Source: Antedon bifida
Taxonomy: Eukaryota; Echinodermata; Crinoidea; Comatulida; Antedonidae
NCBI GenBank assembly: GCA_963402885.1
Contig: OY727095.1
Span: 19,163,001 to 19,227,000, forward strand
Direction: 5' to 3'
Length of the DNA stretch: 64,000 nt
The position numbers were made by a program, and so were the translations under genes. The number at the start of each line of letters is the position of its first letter. Position 1 is the stretch's first letter. Below the pieces are notes generated by a model that did not search any database, had not been told where the DNA came from, and worked only from the letters and a program-made list of their open reading frames with translations. Shown piece by piece: positions 49,331 through 60,150 of the stretch.

Positions 49331-50684
49331 CTTTTTTTAAATAATTTGCTTTTTAATCATATATTATCAATTATATTATTCTAAATTTTTAGTGTGACCA
49401 GTGACAAACTTGACAATTTGACAAAATAAACTATATATCTACTATCAATTTTATCAATATAACCACAGAAAGTTGATATCAATCAATCTCTAGTGAAATT
49501 AATTGAGGATGCTATATAGCCAAAATTATAGGCTCCTATCTAGCTCTGAACAGTTACTCTTTTTTAAGTCTTTCATATGATCTGTCAATGTTTATTTTGC
49601 GATGATGGGTTAAATCTTCTTGTCGGCACCATGATGAGATATTTCTCTCTCCCAGCTTAGACCTACAGTACAGATAATAATTACTGCAACATCTCTACGC
49701 GTAGACTACGTATACAACGTGTAGAGAATTCGTAGGATATGCGTGGCGCTCTACGCGTAGGCTACGAATGCCCTCCTGGGCATGGCTCGTCGCGGCGGCC
49801 GCGCTGCTACACACTGGCGCGACGATGGGATGCACTCATTCAAGTCTAGGCCTAGGACCTAGTCGTCAGGGGAGTGACAGCCGGAGTCGAGAGAATCGTT
49901 TATCTACTAGGCCTAGTATATAAGCATTTTGAATTACAAAATACATTTAATTAAAGTAACTGTAGGGGCCTAGTACACTAGGCCTACTGTGTGGTACTGT
50001 ATAATTAGAAATAAAAACATTTTGAACTCAACCAAGTGACCCGTTCGATCATATCATAGCCATAGATAGGCTACACGGATGAGTCGAGTATGAGCTTGCA
50101 TTGATTAGGCCTAGCTAGCTAGGCCTAGGCTTCCATAGGCTTAGATCAATATTATAAGGTCGTCAACCTTTATTTATATTTCATTCTTTAAACCACTATT
50201 TTTTTTAAACCTTCAAATAACCCGTAACATACTTTACAAAATAAACATGACAGTCGATTTTGATATTCATGTTTTTTAAATATGGAGCGCCAATTGCGCA
50301 TGCATGATAATGTATGTTAACGGACAAATAAAAAATAGTTTGGTATTTTTTTTCAAAGACGGGGAAGATGCGGTGATGGTTGACAAATCACAGTGCATGA
50401 TACGGTGTTTATATTCAATCCGATGGAATTGTATGAAATGTACTTAGGCCTTATGATGGTTGCAAGGATCCGATTGAAAAACTGAATTTCGTATTTTTAT
50501 AACGGTAACAAAATCGCTATCTGATGTTGAAATATTTATTTGGAAATAACAATACAGAGAAGAGCACATGAATACTTATAGATTGGTATACAATATTCTT
50601 TTAATAAATTTAATCAAAAATATTGACAATGAATTATTATTATTATTTTTAAATTCTATGTCAAATGACAATATGACAAACCCT

Positions 50685-52963
50685 TTATTCATTACTGTAC
50701 ATCTGCATTAGGCCTATTCGGTTTTTGTGTCGCCTAATGTCATCGATGGATTGCAGGCATCTTTTCCAAGCATCCCCCTGCAACCCATGAGGAATCGGCG
50801 GTATACTGCTTAACTTTGGCCATTCTTGCCGGATCAAGTTTATCAGACCCCCGTTTACCTGATGTATTACACCGCTCACGTTCTTCTTCTGTGAAGAAAT
50901 ATTCCACCAGACACCTGGCAACCTTTCGACAGTCGTCGTGGTAAGCCATTAGTTTTGTAATTAGAGCATGTGGTATTTCGTCTTGTTCTTGTTGTGGTAG
51001 TTGTGCTGGTGGTGGTAGTTGTGCTGGTGGTGGTATTTGTTGTTGCTGTGACATTTGTGTTGGCTGTTGTATTAGTTGGGGTTGTGGTGGTATTACATGT
51101 GGTGACCTAATGCATTCAAGTGTTGCCAGGCGCTGGTGGAAAGAGCGCAATTGTTGCTCTTGCCTTTCAATAGTGCTCTCTTGCACCTCCACCTTCTCTT
51201 CTAACTTTCGCAATTTGCGCCGTAAATCATCAAGGCCCGCGTCAGATTGATGATCATGCTCATCTACTGCTCTGGGAGGTTCTTTGCCCGTTGCATTGAC
51301 AGCGTTTTCTACGAGTTCGGCTAGGATCCCGTCGGCTTCATCGAGGTCTAAGTCAACATCATCTTCCACCGTCGAGCGCGCCGCAGGCTGAACATGTAGT
51401 ACACGAGCCGCCTAAGTAAATGAATAATAATACAATCGAAACAATTTATTTAGGTAACAAATGATTCAAATAAATGGAGTACATGAGCCGCCTAAAATAA
51501 ATTAATAAAAACAAAACATTTCATTTTATAATACAGTTAACCCATAATTAAAACATCAAAGGGTATATAGCTAATTTTATATTATTGGACGTTGTTATGA
51601 ATCGCACACCTCTCCTACTCAATATAAATTACCGTCGGACCTACTTAAGTGGCTAGATTACTGTGGCGTTATTCATATTGTATTTGAACGGTGAATATAA
51701 CGGTCATGCTGGAACATATTGGATTGCAAGTAGGAAATGGATGTTAAATTGCAATTCAATTCACATTTATTTACTCATCGTTTATAAATTATTTGTTGAT
51801 TGGTTGATCTAACGAAACCTGCTGCATTTTCAATTTTGATACCTGTATAATACATGAATTAGGCTTAACTTATAGTTAATTCCCGAATCGAATCTATTAT
51901 GTCTATTAATTGCTATAGTAGTAGGCCTATAGACTTAAGTTGCGTTTAGATGAGCCCTCTTCACTTACCGGTTTCTCTACGGAGAGGGTCTTTCATTTTT
52001 TGGTTGTTGGTTGACTAATTGGTCGTTTCTGTGCTGTTTGTTTCGGGACAGCTGCGTCTTTAATTGGAGTAGTTGCATCTCCCTCTGCCTCCGCAGCTTC
52101 TTCTGCCATGTCCTCTCGTGCTTCTCCAGATACTATATGCTCGTATCTCACGCGCAATCCTATGCTTGATACGACCTGGAAAATATAATATAACACAAAT
52201 TAAAAGCGGATAGGCCTAGACTTTTTGAATAATAACAATATTAGGATTAATAGCTCAAACGCCGCCAGAAAGTTTTGGATAGACGCACACACGACTTATA
52301 ATTTCGTGAGTCTACTTGAGTAATGCATGTTTAGCGGTAGGCCTAATCACTTTATAACAATTTAATAATGGATCATCATGTTTTTTGTTTATCCATACTT
52401 AAATATATAGGCCTATATATATATATAGGCCTTTTATCAGGCCTATATATAGGCCTTTTATTAGGCCTATATAGGCCTTTTATTAGGCCTATATACATAT
52501 ATTTTTTAATGGGGGTTTCACTTTTATATTTGATTAAATGAAACCAATCATACCTATTAGGCCTAGGCATATATACACACAAAATAACAATAATAAAACG
52601 TACGTAATGCCCATTAAAACAAAATGTATGCCTAAGCTAGACCAATTTAAGTTTACATTATTATATAGCTTAATTATGATTTTCTTACCTCACACAAGAA
52701 AGGGTCATTAATTTCCACCTCCATTGAAGGGGAAACCTGCCCACTTGGAAATCTCTTTTTGAATGTGTCCCCTCGTTGCATTTGACGATCCGTCCCGGTC
52801 ACTTTGTTTAAGCGCCGGAGCTCTGGTTCTCGGACATTGTCTTTGAGTAGCCAATCCATTGCACTTTGATCCTGCCGTCTTGTGATACTTCCTTTACTTT
52901 AGCACGTAGACACACCCCACAGGTATAATCAATAGCCTGCACTATAGCGCCAAGTTTAAACAT
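50685..52963 (-). CDS. Tudor-like plus BEN-domain protein of the Tc1/mariner element
   Basis: Exons: 52689-52963, 51969-52175 and 50685-51411. Exon 1 begins MFKLGAIVQAIDYTCGVCLR, AKVKEVSQDGRIKVQWIGY, then KDNVREPELRRLN: the pattern of a Tudor/Tudor-knot fold (AKV.EV..DG.IKV.W.GY). Exon 2 is an Ala/Glu-rich linker. Exon 3 has an acidic start, a coiled coil (LDDLRRKLRKLEEKVEVQES), a Pro/Gln-rich tract and a C-terminal BEN domain (CRKVARCLVEYFFTEEERER, KRGSDKLDPARMAKVKQ, then PHGLQGDAWKRCLQSIDDIR in the next frame). Breaks: a one-base slip in exon 1 near 52,840, a TGA in exon 2 after TTKK that looks like CpG decay of CGA, and a slip in the BEN domain near 50,815. It is probably a pseudogene in this copy. 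It may read chromatin marks and DNA for the transposon (inference). Confidence 0.65.
52395..52510. repeat. AGGCCT-rich tandem repeat
   Basis: About four copies of a 20-25-bp unit built on TATATAGGCCTTTTATTAGG, inside intron 1 of the Tudor/BEN gene region. AGGCCT is abundant across the whole window; this is its densest block. Confidence 0.8.
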
Positions 52964-53488
52964 TGTAATATAGATGATTTAATTAATAATAGTCTGTGTT
53001 CAATGAAGTTCAAGGATGCAAGTGACGATCGGAGGATATCTCCTCAAAGAATTAATTTAGCGCATGCTCAATATATATCGAAATATAACCACGCCCACCC
53101 ACTAATCCCTCCCCCTCCCACCACATCATAATCAGGATTGAATTGACAAAAAAAAAATAGGCCTAGGCCTACCTAATTTAGGTCTAATATTTCGCAGGCC
53201 AATGCCTATCGTATTTATATTTTTATATGAGTGTTCTCTTTTGTCAATATAGCCATTATACAATTAATGATTATTATTAATTTACTTGCAATTTACGTGT
53301 AATTATAAACCTTTATCATCAATGTATGCATTATATAGACTTGTATTCTTATCTTAGGTAGGCCTATTCATTCTATTTTTTTAAAATTATTTAATGAAAA
53401 ATAATAATAAAAAAAGGGGGATTTGTTTCGGACACAATGAACAGATAGGTATAGGTCATGCTTATCAAATCTCTATTGTTCAAATTGT

Positions 53489-53590
53489 AGCCCTGAAAAG
53501 GGCTGTTTGGTTTGGGAATAGAAGAAATTGTAGCCCTGAAAAGGGCTGTTTGGTTTGGGAAAAGAGCAAATTGTAGCCCTGAAAAGGGCT
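53489..53590 (-). promoter_or_regulatory. Three histone-type 3' stem-loops
   Basis: On the minus strand, AGCCCTTTTCAGGGCT occurs three times with a 43-bp period (53,575-53,590, 53,532-53,547, 53,489-53,504). Each is preceded by CCAAAC or CCGAAC and followed by ACAA. Stem 6 bp, loop TTTC: this is the layout of the replication-dependent histone mRNA 3' stem-loop (canonical GGCTCTTTTCAGAGCC, flanked by CAAA and ACC). The first lies 26 nt after the transposase stop codon, the normal spacing in histone genes. The outer base pair is A-T rather than G-C, so binding by SLBP is not certain. Confidence 0.5.
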
Positions 53591-53615
53591 GTTCGGTTTG
53601 AGAAGAAAAGTTGAT

Positions 53616-54576
53616 TTAATATCCGGTTGCTTTACCTCGGCGACGTAAAACAGCTGGAACAACCTTCCGAAGATGACCGATATATTTCGTACAAAGTTCA
53701 GCCGTCAGGATCTCAGTCCAGAAAGTCTTTATACCTTCTATCAGCTGTTCCTTTGTGTGAGGCTTGTGTGTGTTTCGGAGATACTCCTTTAGCTGATGCC
53801 ATACCAATTCTATTCTGTTTCGGATCATTATCCTGCATAAATCGGTAGCCGTTGGGGAAGTTTTGTTGTACATATGGCAGCAAAGTGGAATTAAGTATAG
53901 CCTCTACGTAAAACTCGGTACGCATTATACCATCAAATATTACTATGGGCGCGGCTCCTTTCGTAGCTATACCAGACCAAACATGTACCTTCAATGGGTG
54001 TTTTGGTTTTGGTTTTAATTTTGGCTGTTCGTCTATTTTCCGAAAGGAGATGCGACCATGGTGATCTAATTCGATAGTGCTTTCGTCTGTAAAAATTACA
54101 TCTTTAAACTGTTCATTGTTTCTAATGCAACGAAGCGCAAATTCGTATCTGTGTACTTTGTTTGGCTCTCTGATTAGCTGACAGTACCTACTTCCATTGC
54201 ATTGCCATCCAAGCTTTCTCCGTGTTTTCTTAATGCAATCTATACTAAGATTGACATTAGTCTGCTCTTGAATAATTTCTTTCAGCTTTCTAGTCGTCAA
54301 TTCGTCATTGGCCTCCATCTCGCTATCGATGATATTGAGGTGTTCGGCGGTAACTATCTTTGGTCGGCCAGAACATGGAAGGTCAGCGATCGTCTTCATG
54401 TCTCGAGACTTCTTTAGTATTCTATATACAGTGCTTCGATGTATAGAAATCCCCTCCATCTTAAATGTGTTTATTATTTTAGAAATGCTAAAACCAATAG
54501 CGTTATAGCGGACTATTCGTGCACGGACGTGATTCGGTGTTCGAGACTTTTTGTGATATGAGACCTCGGTGACCAA
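53616..54576 (-). pseudogene. Tc1-type transposase with an internal deletion
   Basis: N-terminal paired-like helix-turn-helix region (RARIVRYNAIGFSISKIINT, IHRSTVYRILKK), GRP linker (CSGRPKIV), first Asp in VIFTDESTIELD, second Asp in RFMQDNDPK. The Glu motif NRIELVWHQLKEYLR and the C-terminus (LRKVVPAVLRRRGKATGY) follow in the next frame. DNDPK and NRIE are adjacent, so about 30-odd codons between the second Asp and the Glu are gone. AACA at the join suggests a microhomology-mediated deletion. No ATG opens the frame at 54,576 (TTG there), so the true start is unclear. It is inactive as it stands; the element would need transposase from elsewhere. Confidence 0.8.
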
Positions 54577-54579
54577 ATC

Positions 54580-55283
54580 ATGAAAGTAATTTACACTGAT
54601 GTTTTAGACAAATTTTGACATTTGATTGGACATTCATTTGTTTCTTTTTGCCAATCAGTGATAATTTATGCAAACAAATACCCTGGATATTTTTTGATTG
54701 ACATTCTACACACAAACAAAAATGAGGTGATGTTTTTACAAATTCCCGAGCATTTGATTCGACAATCTTTGCCGCTATTTAATAATAATTACACATAAAA
54801 AATACGCACAAAATTAAAAATACATTTAATGAATAAACAAAAATTTGATTACTTTCGTATGTGTTGTTTTTTTTAATTATTCGTGAATAAAGTTTCTCAT
54901 TGGTTAAGTCCGTACTTACACGGAAGAAAACAGAGCATTTGATTGGGCAATATATGACCGCGAAATGTGTAGATTATTTGACCCTATTTGCCAATCGATC
55001 GATATTTCACTTCAATGTCACCACCAAAATTCATAGATAAACGTAATTATAGGCCTAGACTATGCCTACTTATACATTCTCAATTGATAAATTAAATCTA
55101 CCTTGAAAAATATATTTATAGAAATAAAATAAGAGAGAATGCAATACAATATGCATCTTAGGCGTATTATACCTATCGGCGCCCAGCCAACCTCATCATC
55201 GCACGTCGCTTCTTCGCTGCAGCACAGCTCAGCGAGCTTGCATTATTTGTAGAGTATGCATGATGCTAAAGTGTATAATAATA
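54580..55283. other. Interval upstream of the Tc1-type transposase
   Basis: AT-rich, presumably the transposase promoter. Three segments of the type GATTGG(A)CA/TTTGCCAATC(A/G) recur (54,626-54,660, 54,935-54,950, 54,980-55,000). No gene was seen. Confidence 0.35.
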
Positions 55284-56736
55284 GTTAGGCGGGTCCTACT
55301 AAACACCACCAGATACCACCAGATACCTACCAGAGACCTACCAGAGCAACAAATCTTACCACCAGAGAGCAGCCACCTGTTTGGAATGTATTATTAATGG
55401 TATATTACAAATTTCAAGGCTTAATTCATTCAGAAACTTATAAAATTGAAGTTAAAAGTGATTTTCTCGCCTTCGCAATTTCAGAATCGAATGCGTTCGA
55501 ACTTCGTAACAAATAACGAAAAGAACGCGTTCATCCGTGTCTATTGTGTATTGTATTCAGCGGTCAACTGTGAGGCACTACCGATGCATTTATTTGGTCA
55601 AATAAATTCTGTGTGGACTAACATTTATTATTTATTTCATTCCAGACCAACAGCAAATCATCGCCATTAACAGGCTGGTTAAGATCTTAATAAAAATTAC
55701 TTTAGATAAAAAATTTAAATCATTTAAATGACATCGAATATAGAAAAATGATATTTCAGGTTAAAAGTGATGTAAAATAATAGAATGGAAAGAAGCGATC
55801 AATAAAGGAATTATATTGTAATTGTGAATTATATATTTAAAAATAATTAACTTATTTGTTACTCAGTCAACTGCTCTCACATCATTTATTTGGTCAAATA
55901 AAATCAGAAATTCTTTTCTGTACACTATATCATTTAATAATAAATAAAACTACAATGTTCACACACTTTTTTTTGGTCTTTTTTTTTAATGAAACCATAG
56001 AATTGACTATAAGTACGGTCATTTCAGTAAATCCGACACGCCCTTCTGTCAGTGATGGTATTCTGTTTAACAATGCGTGTGTCTTTTGATCATATAAAAT
56101 TTTACCCAAAGTATTTATTCAAAACAATCCAAATGTTATCATTTTCGATTTTCATGTAATTAATCTTCGATTATCATTTAAAATTCGTTTACGCAATCTG
56201 GAGAAAATGTACAAAGTCATCATCAAAAAATTGGTACAAAAATACAAAAGAATATTACGCACAGAATTAATGGAGGTTATTTTTTCAAAACAAGGTTTAA
56301 TTGAATGCAGACGAACATAACTTCCAAAAAATGTCGATTTACTAAAGAATTTCTGATTTTATTTGACCAAATAAATGCTGTGAGAGCAGTTGACTGAGTA
56401 ACAAACGCGTTATTTATTTTGAAATGTTATAGTGATTTATTTAACCAAATAAATGCATCGGTAGCACCTCATAGTTGACCGCCAAATACAATAGACAATA
56501 GACACGAATGAACGCGTTCGTTACGTTACTGTTACGAAGTTCGAACGCATTCGATTCTGGAATAGCGACGGCGAGAAATTCACTTTTAACTTCAATTTTA
56601 TAAGTTTCTGAAAGAATTAAGCCTTGAAATTTGTAATATACCATTAATAATACATTCCAAACAGGTGGCTGCTCTCTGGTGGTAGGATTTGTTGCTCTGG
56701 TAGGTATCTGGTGGTGTTTAGTAGGACCGGTTAGGC
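55284..56736. mobile_element. 1.44-kb foldback element nested in the Tc1/mariner transposon
   Basis: The arms, about 55,292-55,620 and 56,440-56,728, are near-complementary (GGTCCTACTAAACACCACC at the left end, complement at the right). A second inner inverted pair lies at about 55,855-55,915 and 56,345-56,405 (CAGTCAACTGCTCTCACA). GTTAGGC flanks both ends (55,284-55,290 and 56,730-56,736), a likely 7-bp duplication. All arms share CATTTATTTGGTCAAATAAA. No transposase. Confidence 0.7.
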
Positions 56737-57298
56737 CTAATAGGCTTGGGATGGGATTAACCTTGGGATTTATTGAAATTAATACTAAGCTAGGCATGTT
56801 TATATTTTCCATCAATGATCAAGTAACCACCAGATTGCCTTATTTTAATTATAAATTCGATTGTCCGCCAGTCAGGTAGGATTGCAATACATTTTTGCTA
56901 GGCTAGGCCTAGGCCTAAAACTACTTAGCTAGGCATGACTCAGGACCCTTATTATTTATGTTCCGTTCATGCTTTCTTATAAGTAAAATAAACTTATCAA
57001 TTACAAACGTAGTCTAGTTAGTATTGTTTATATAGATTTAGATAATATTTATGTATCAGCAATTGGTTTTCATTTATACTTTATGTTGAGGTATCGTTCG
57101 TTGGCTACACTTTCGCTACTATCGTTCGGCGGCGAGGGGCGGGGCGGCGTAGGCAGCAGGAGGTCGCATCGTGGTGTTCGTAGGCTACGCGTGGTATGTT
57201 ACAATCGTACACAACGCCACGCAATTACCACGAGGAATCTACGCGTAGATTACGTTGTCTACGCGTGGGGAATGTTGCAGTATTTATTATCTGTACTG
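56737..57298. other. Right end of the Tc1/mariner transposon
   Basis: No gene. From about 57,130 it is GC-rich, and from 57,170 it holds the CTACGCGTAGA-type palindromic motifs of the right TIR. Confidence 0.5.
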
Positions 57299-57300
57299 TA

Positions 57301-57683
57301 ACTCTGGTCCATGTTTTAAGTGAAAATGTGTCATCTCCTAATATAAAATGGTAGTTGTTGACCACCTACAACAAATGGGTGGCAGATTCAGTGTTCCGTA
57401 CTTTTAAAAAATGAGGATCCCCAAAAATAGCAGCACCATGTATTTGTCATCATAAATGACCATTAGTACTAAAGTTGATAGCTTACAATCAATATAGTGA
57501 AATATAACCTACCATAAAGCTACAAATTCTAGGCTAGACTATTATATAGTCGTGTACAGGCAGCTGAAATCAACTTTGACCCTACTCTAGTAGGAGGAGG
57601 ATTTTCGGTTTTAACATTTCTATATTTATCTATCCACATTTTTTTGTGATATAATTACTGCAGTCGCATGTAATATTTTTTCA
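57301..57683. repeat. Tandem-array remnant to the right of the transposon
   Basis: Resumes the array unit cut at 49,665 (ACTCTGGTCCAT), then jumps about 90 bp to ...GTTTTAAGTGAAAATG, and runs to GTAATATTTTTTC. It matches 44,452-44,815 almost exactly. CCAT at the jump suggests a small microhomology deletion. Confidence 0.85.
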
Positions 57684-59253
57684 ACCCTTATCTTGCCGGA
57701 TTTTTTTTAAGCGCAGTTCACATGAAAACGCATTCTTTTTTGATAGTGATCCTTTTTTCACGTTTTTACAGTCGAGGCGCAGAGTTGCGTGACCTCGAAA
57801 TTATCACAATCTCGAAATTTGAATCGCCGTCATTGCTACCGGCGATCGAGAGAAAAAAGTTTGGAATTTCCGTGTAAAATTATGAGATTTTAATAAGGAT
57901 TTACAGGGTATTTTGTATTTATAAATAATATTTAAGGGATTTTACCTGTATAGAATTCAAAAATTCGATCATATTTTGCCTAGCCAAGTGAAAGTTTGTG
58001 GCGACCTTAGCGTAGGCTAGCGGCGACTGGCGTAGTGCTGAGTAACTTTAGTCGAAAAAAATTAAATAACTTACTGAAAATCGTATGAACAGTCACAGAT
58101 TTTAGGTATATGACGTAAATATATATTCCACACATTTCTACCAAAGGAAATTGTTTAACTCTCTTGAAGAAAAAAATGGCTGGATTCGTTTGAGAAACGC
58201 GAATGAATTCTAAAATAGCAGCCATTTTCCGACGAGAGAAATGACGTAATGGCAATAGCCTTACAGCACCAGACAGCTTAAAATGACGTCATGGCATTAG
58301 TCATAGAGAACCAGACTGCTTTTAATAAAACTTTTAAGGTCCGACTGCATTACAGTATTTATGTTGTTTAATTTCAAATAACATTTATTATTGTTATTCA
58401 TTAATAATTATTAATTTACAATGCACAATCCATCACTGCAATCATCACACCACAAATTCTTTAAAAACTACATAATAAAACACAAAGAAGAATTTTTAAA
58501 ATTTATACTGTATTTTATTTCAACTCGTAACTGCATACAAATATACTGTTGTAAACATTTTTTTTTATCACCCAACAATGACCAAACGTCACCATTAACA
58601 GGGTTGAAAGTCATAAAATATAATATAATATATAAAATACAAATTATCAATAAACTATCCTAAAATATACCTAAATGAATTTTTTTTTTGTCACCCTACA
58701 GTGACCAAACGTCACCATTAACAGGGTTGAAAGTCATAAAATATAATATATAAAATACAAATTATGAATAACAAACTATCCTAAAATATACCAAAATGAT
58801 TTTGTTAGAGTTATAAAACATTAAAGTGTAAGTGTAATTTTAACTAATCTATTTGGTATTTTTTTAAGAACTGAGAAACATGTAACCCAATACAATTGGC
58901 ACAAATTTAAACATAAATGCAATAACATTTAAACAGACTAGATATAAGTAATGCTGATATAATAAATATATATATATATAATATGCACTATACAATATTT
59001 ACACTACCATGATGAAAGCTATATGGCAAAATAACTGGAACAAATACTGGGTTTTAAACTTATTTAAATTAGTTTGGATTAAGTAATTTCCAAGTAAAAT
59101 GGATTATTGAATATAAAAACAAAACAGAAACCAGCCACCTGCTGAAATTTCTTACATTTTTGTTTTTAAATAGCACCTATATTATTAATGAAATTAAAAT
59201 CCTAGACAATGCAGAATGCAACGAGATGTTTTTATTTTTTTTATGGCAAAGTA
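57684..59253. other. Gene-free interval with dispersed and tandem repeats
   Basis: Starts with AACCCTTATCTTGCCGGATT, shared with 43,165. A 60-bp block containing GACCAAACGTCACCATTAAC is duplicated at 58,570 and 58,692 (period about 122 bp). A CCAGCCACCTGCTGAAATTT motif at 59,131 recurs at 62,874 and 62,998 on the far side of the next element. No coding sequence was supported. Confidence 0.5.
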
Positions 59254-59857
59254 CCCAATAGAAAAAACGTGCGGGATCCCGGTGGGATTTTAGCGGGATC
59301 CCGTCCCGTTCGACCAGGATTTATAGTCGGGATTCCCGGTCAAACGGGAGGGATCCTGTTGTGATATCCCGATTTGACATCCCGATAATTCGGGATTCCC
59401 GATCGGGATCAGGATTTATAGTCGGGATTCCCGTTATTTCGGGAATCTCGAGAACGATATCCCGATAAAAATCCCGATTACCAGATCAAAAATCCCAAAC
59501 GGGATCGTTTTCGGGATTCCCGAAATAACGGGAATCCCGACTATAAATCCTGATCCCGATCGGGATCCCGGCCGGGATCGGGATTTATAGTCGGGATTCA
59601 TATGAAAAATCCCGAGAGGCTTCGTTTTCGGGAATCCCGAAATAACGAGAATCCGTACTATAAATCCCGATCGGGATTCCCGTTATATATCGAAAATCCC
59701 GAAAACGATCCCGCTTGGAATTTTTTTTTATCGGGATCGGGATTCCAGATTTTAATAATAATCAAAACAGTTTTAATAAGAACAAGAGTTTAAAAAACGG
59801 AGGATACGTAAATGTGTTTCCTGTTTAAAAAATGATACGGTGTCATATTGATGATTA

Positions 59858-60150
59858 AGGTAAGAGACCATGACTTCATTTATTGTTCATTCATTCATTT
59901 TATTAACCATTACATATTTATTCATTTCAAACATTGTTGAGTTTTGTTATTTCACTACTACTATAATATAACATTTTCATATGTTATTATTGGTTTACTT
60001 TTTACCCCTATACTATTGATTAAAAATGTTGAGTTGTTTTTGTTCAATATACGATATGTTTACGACCAAGTTCAATTGTTGTTTTAATGAGATAACCAAG
60101 TTGAGTTTATTTAATATGTTGAGGGTATTACGCTATTGGTTTCCTACATG
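59858..60150 (+). repeat. Long inverted repeat, left arm
   Basis: About 290 bp complementary to 61,658-61,945, with few mismatches, including GGTAAGAGACCATGACTTCA and GAGGGTATTACGCTATTGGT. Confidence 0.85.

Larger units (their letters stand above)
33056..49665. repeat. Tandem array, period about 4.6 kb, four to five units
   Basis: The landmark TTACATTATTCTAAATTATT occurs at about 33.08, 37.68, 42.27, 46.92 and (with changes) 49.37 kb. Units are about 4.59, 4.59, 4.65 and 2.45 kb. Shared blocks in the same order include TGTCATCTCCTAATATAAAA, GTCCAATACACTTACATACA, a BEN-like exon, and TAGTTTTAGCCAGTCG. Units differ by insertions (a LINE in unit 1, other elements in units 2 and 3) and deletions. 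The units derive from a PIF/Harbinger-like element with BEN-like exons. The last unit is cut by the Tc1/mariner element at 49,666 and resumes at 57,301. Confidence 0.85.
49666..57298 (-). mobile_element. 7,633-bp Tc1/mariner-type transposon carrying a Tudor/BEN gene
   Basis: The ends begin CAGTACAGATAATAA.TACTG and match as inverted repeats, with a further shared region full of the palindrome CTACGCGTAGA(C) for about 150 bp. TA flanks both ends (49,664-49,665 and 57,299-57,300). Uninterrupted sites (TTAGACCTAACTCTGGTCC) lie at about 42,555, 44,357 and 47,210, so the insertion can be read exactly. Cargo on the minus strand: a BEN gene (50,685-52,963) and a Tc1-type transposase with an internal deletion (53,616-54,576). 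A foldback element is nested at 55.3-56.7 kb. It is unusually long for Tc1/mariner. Confidence 0.8.
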
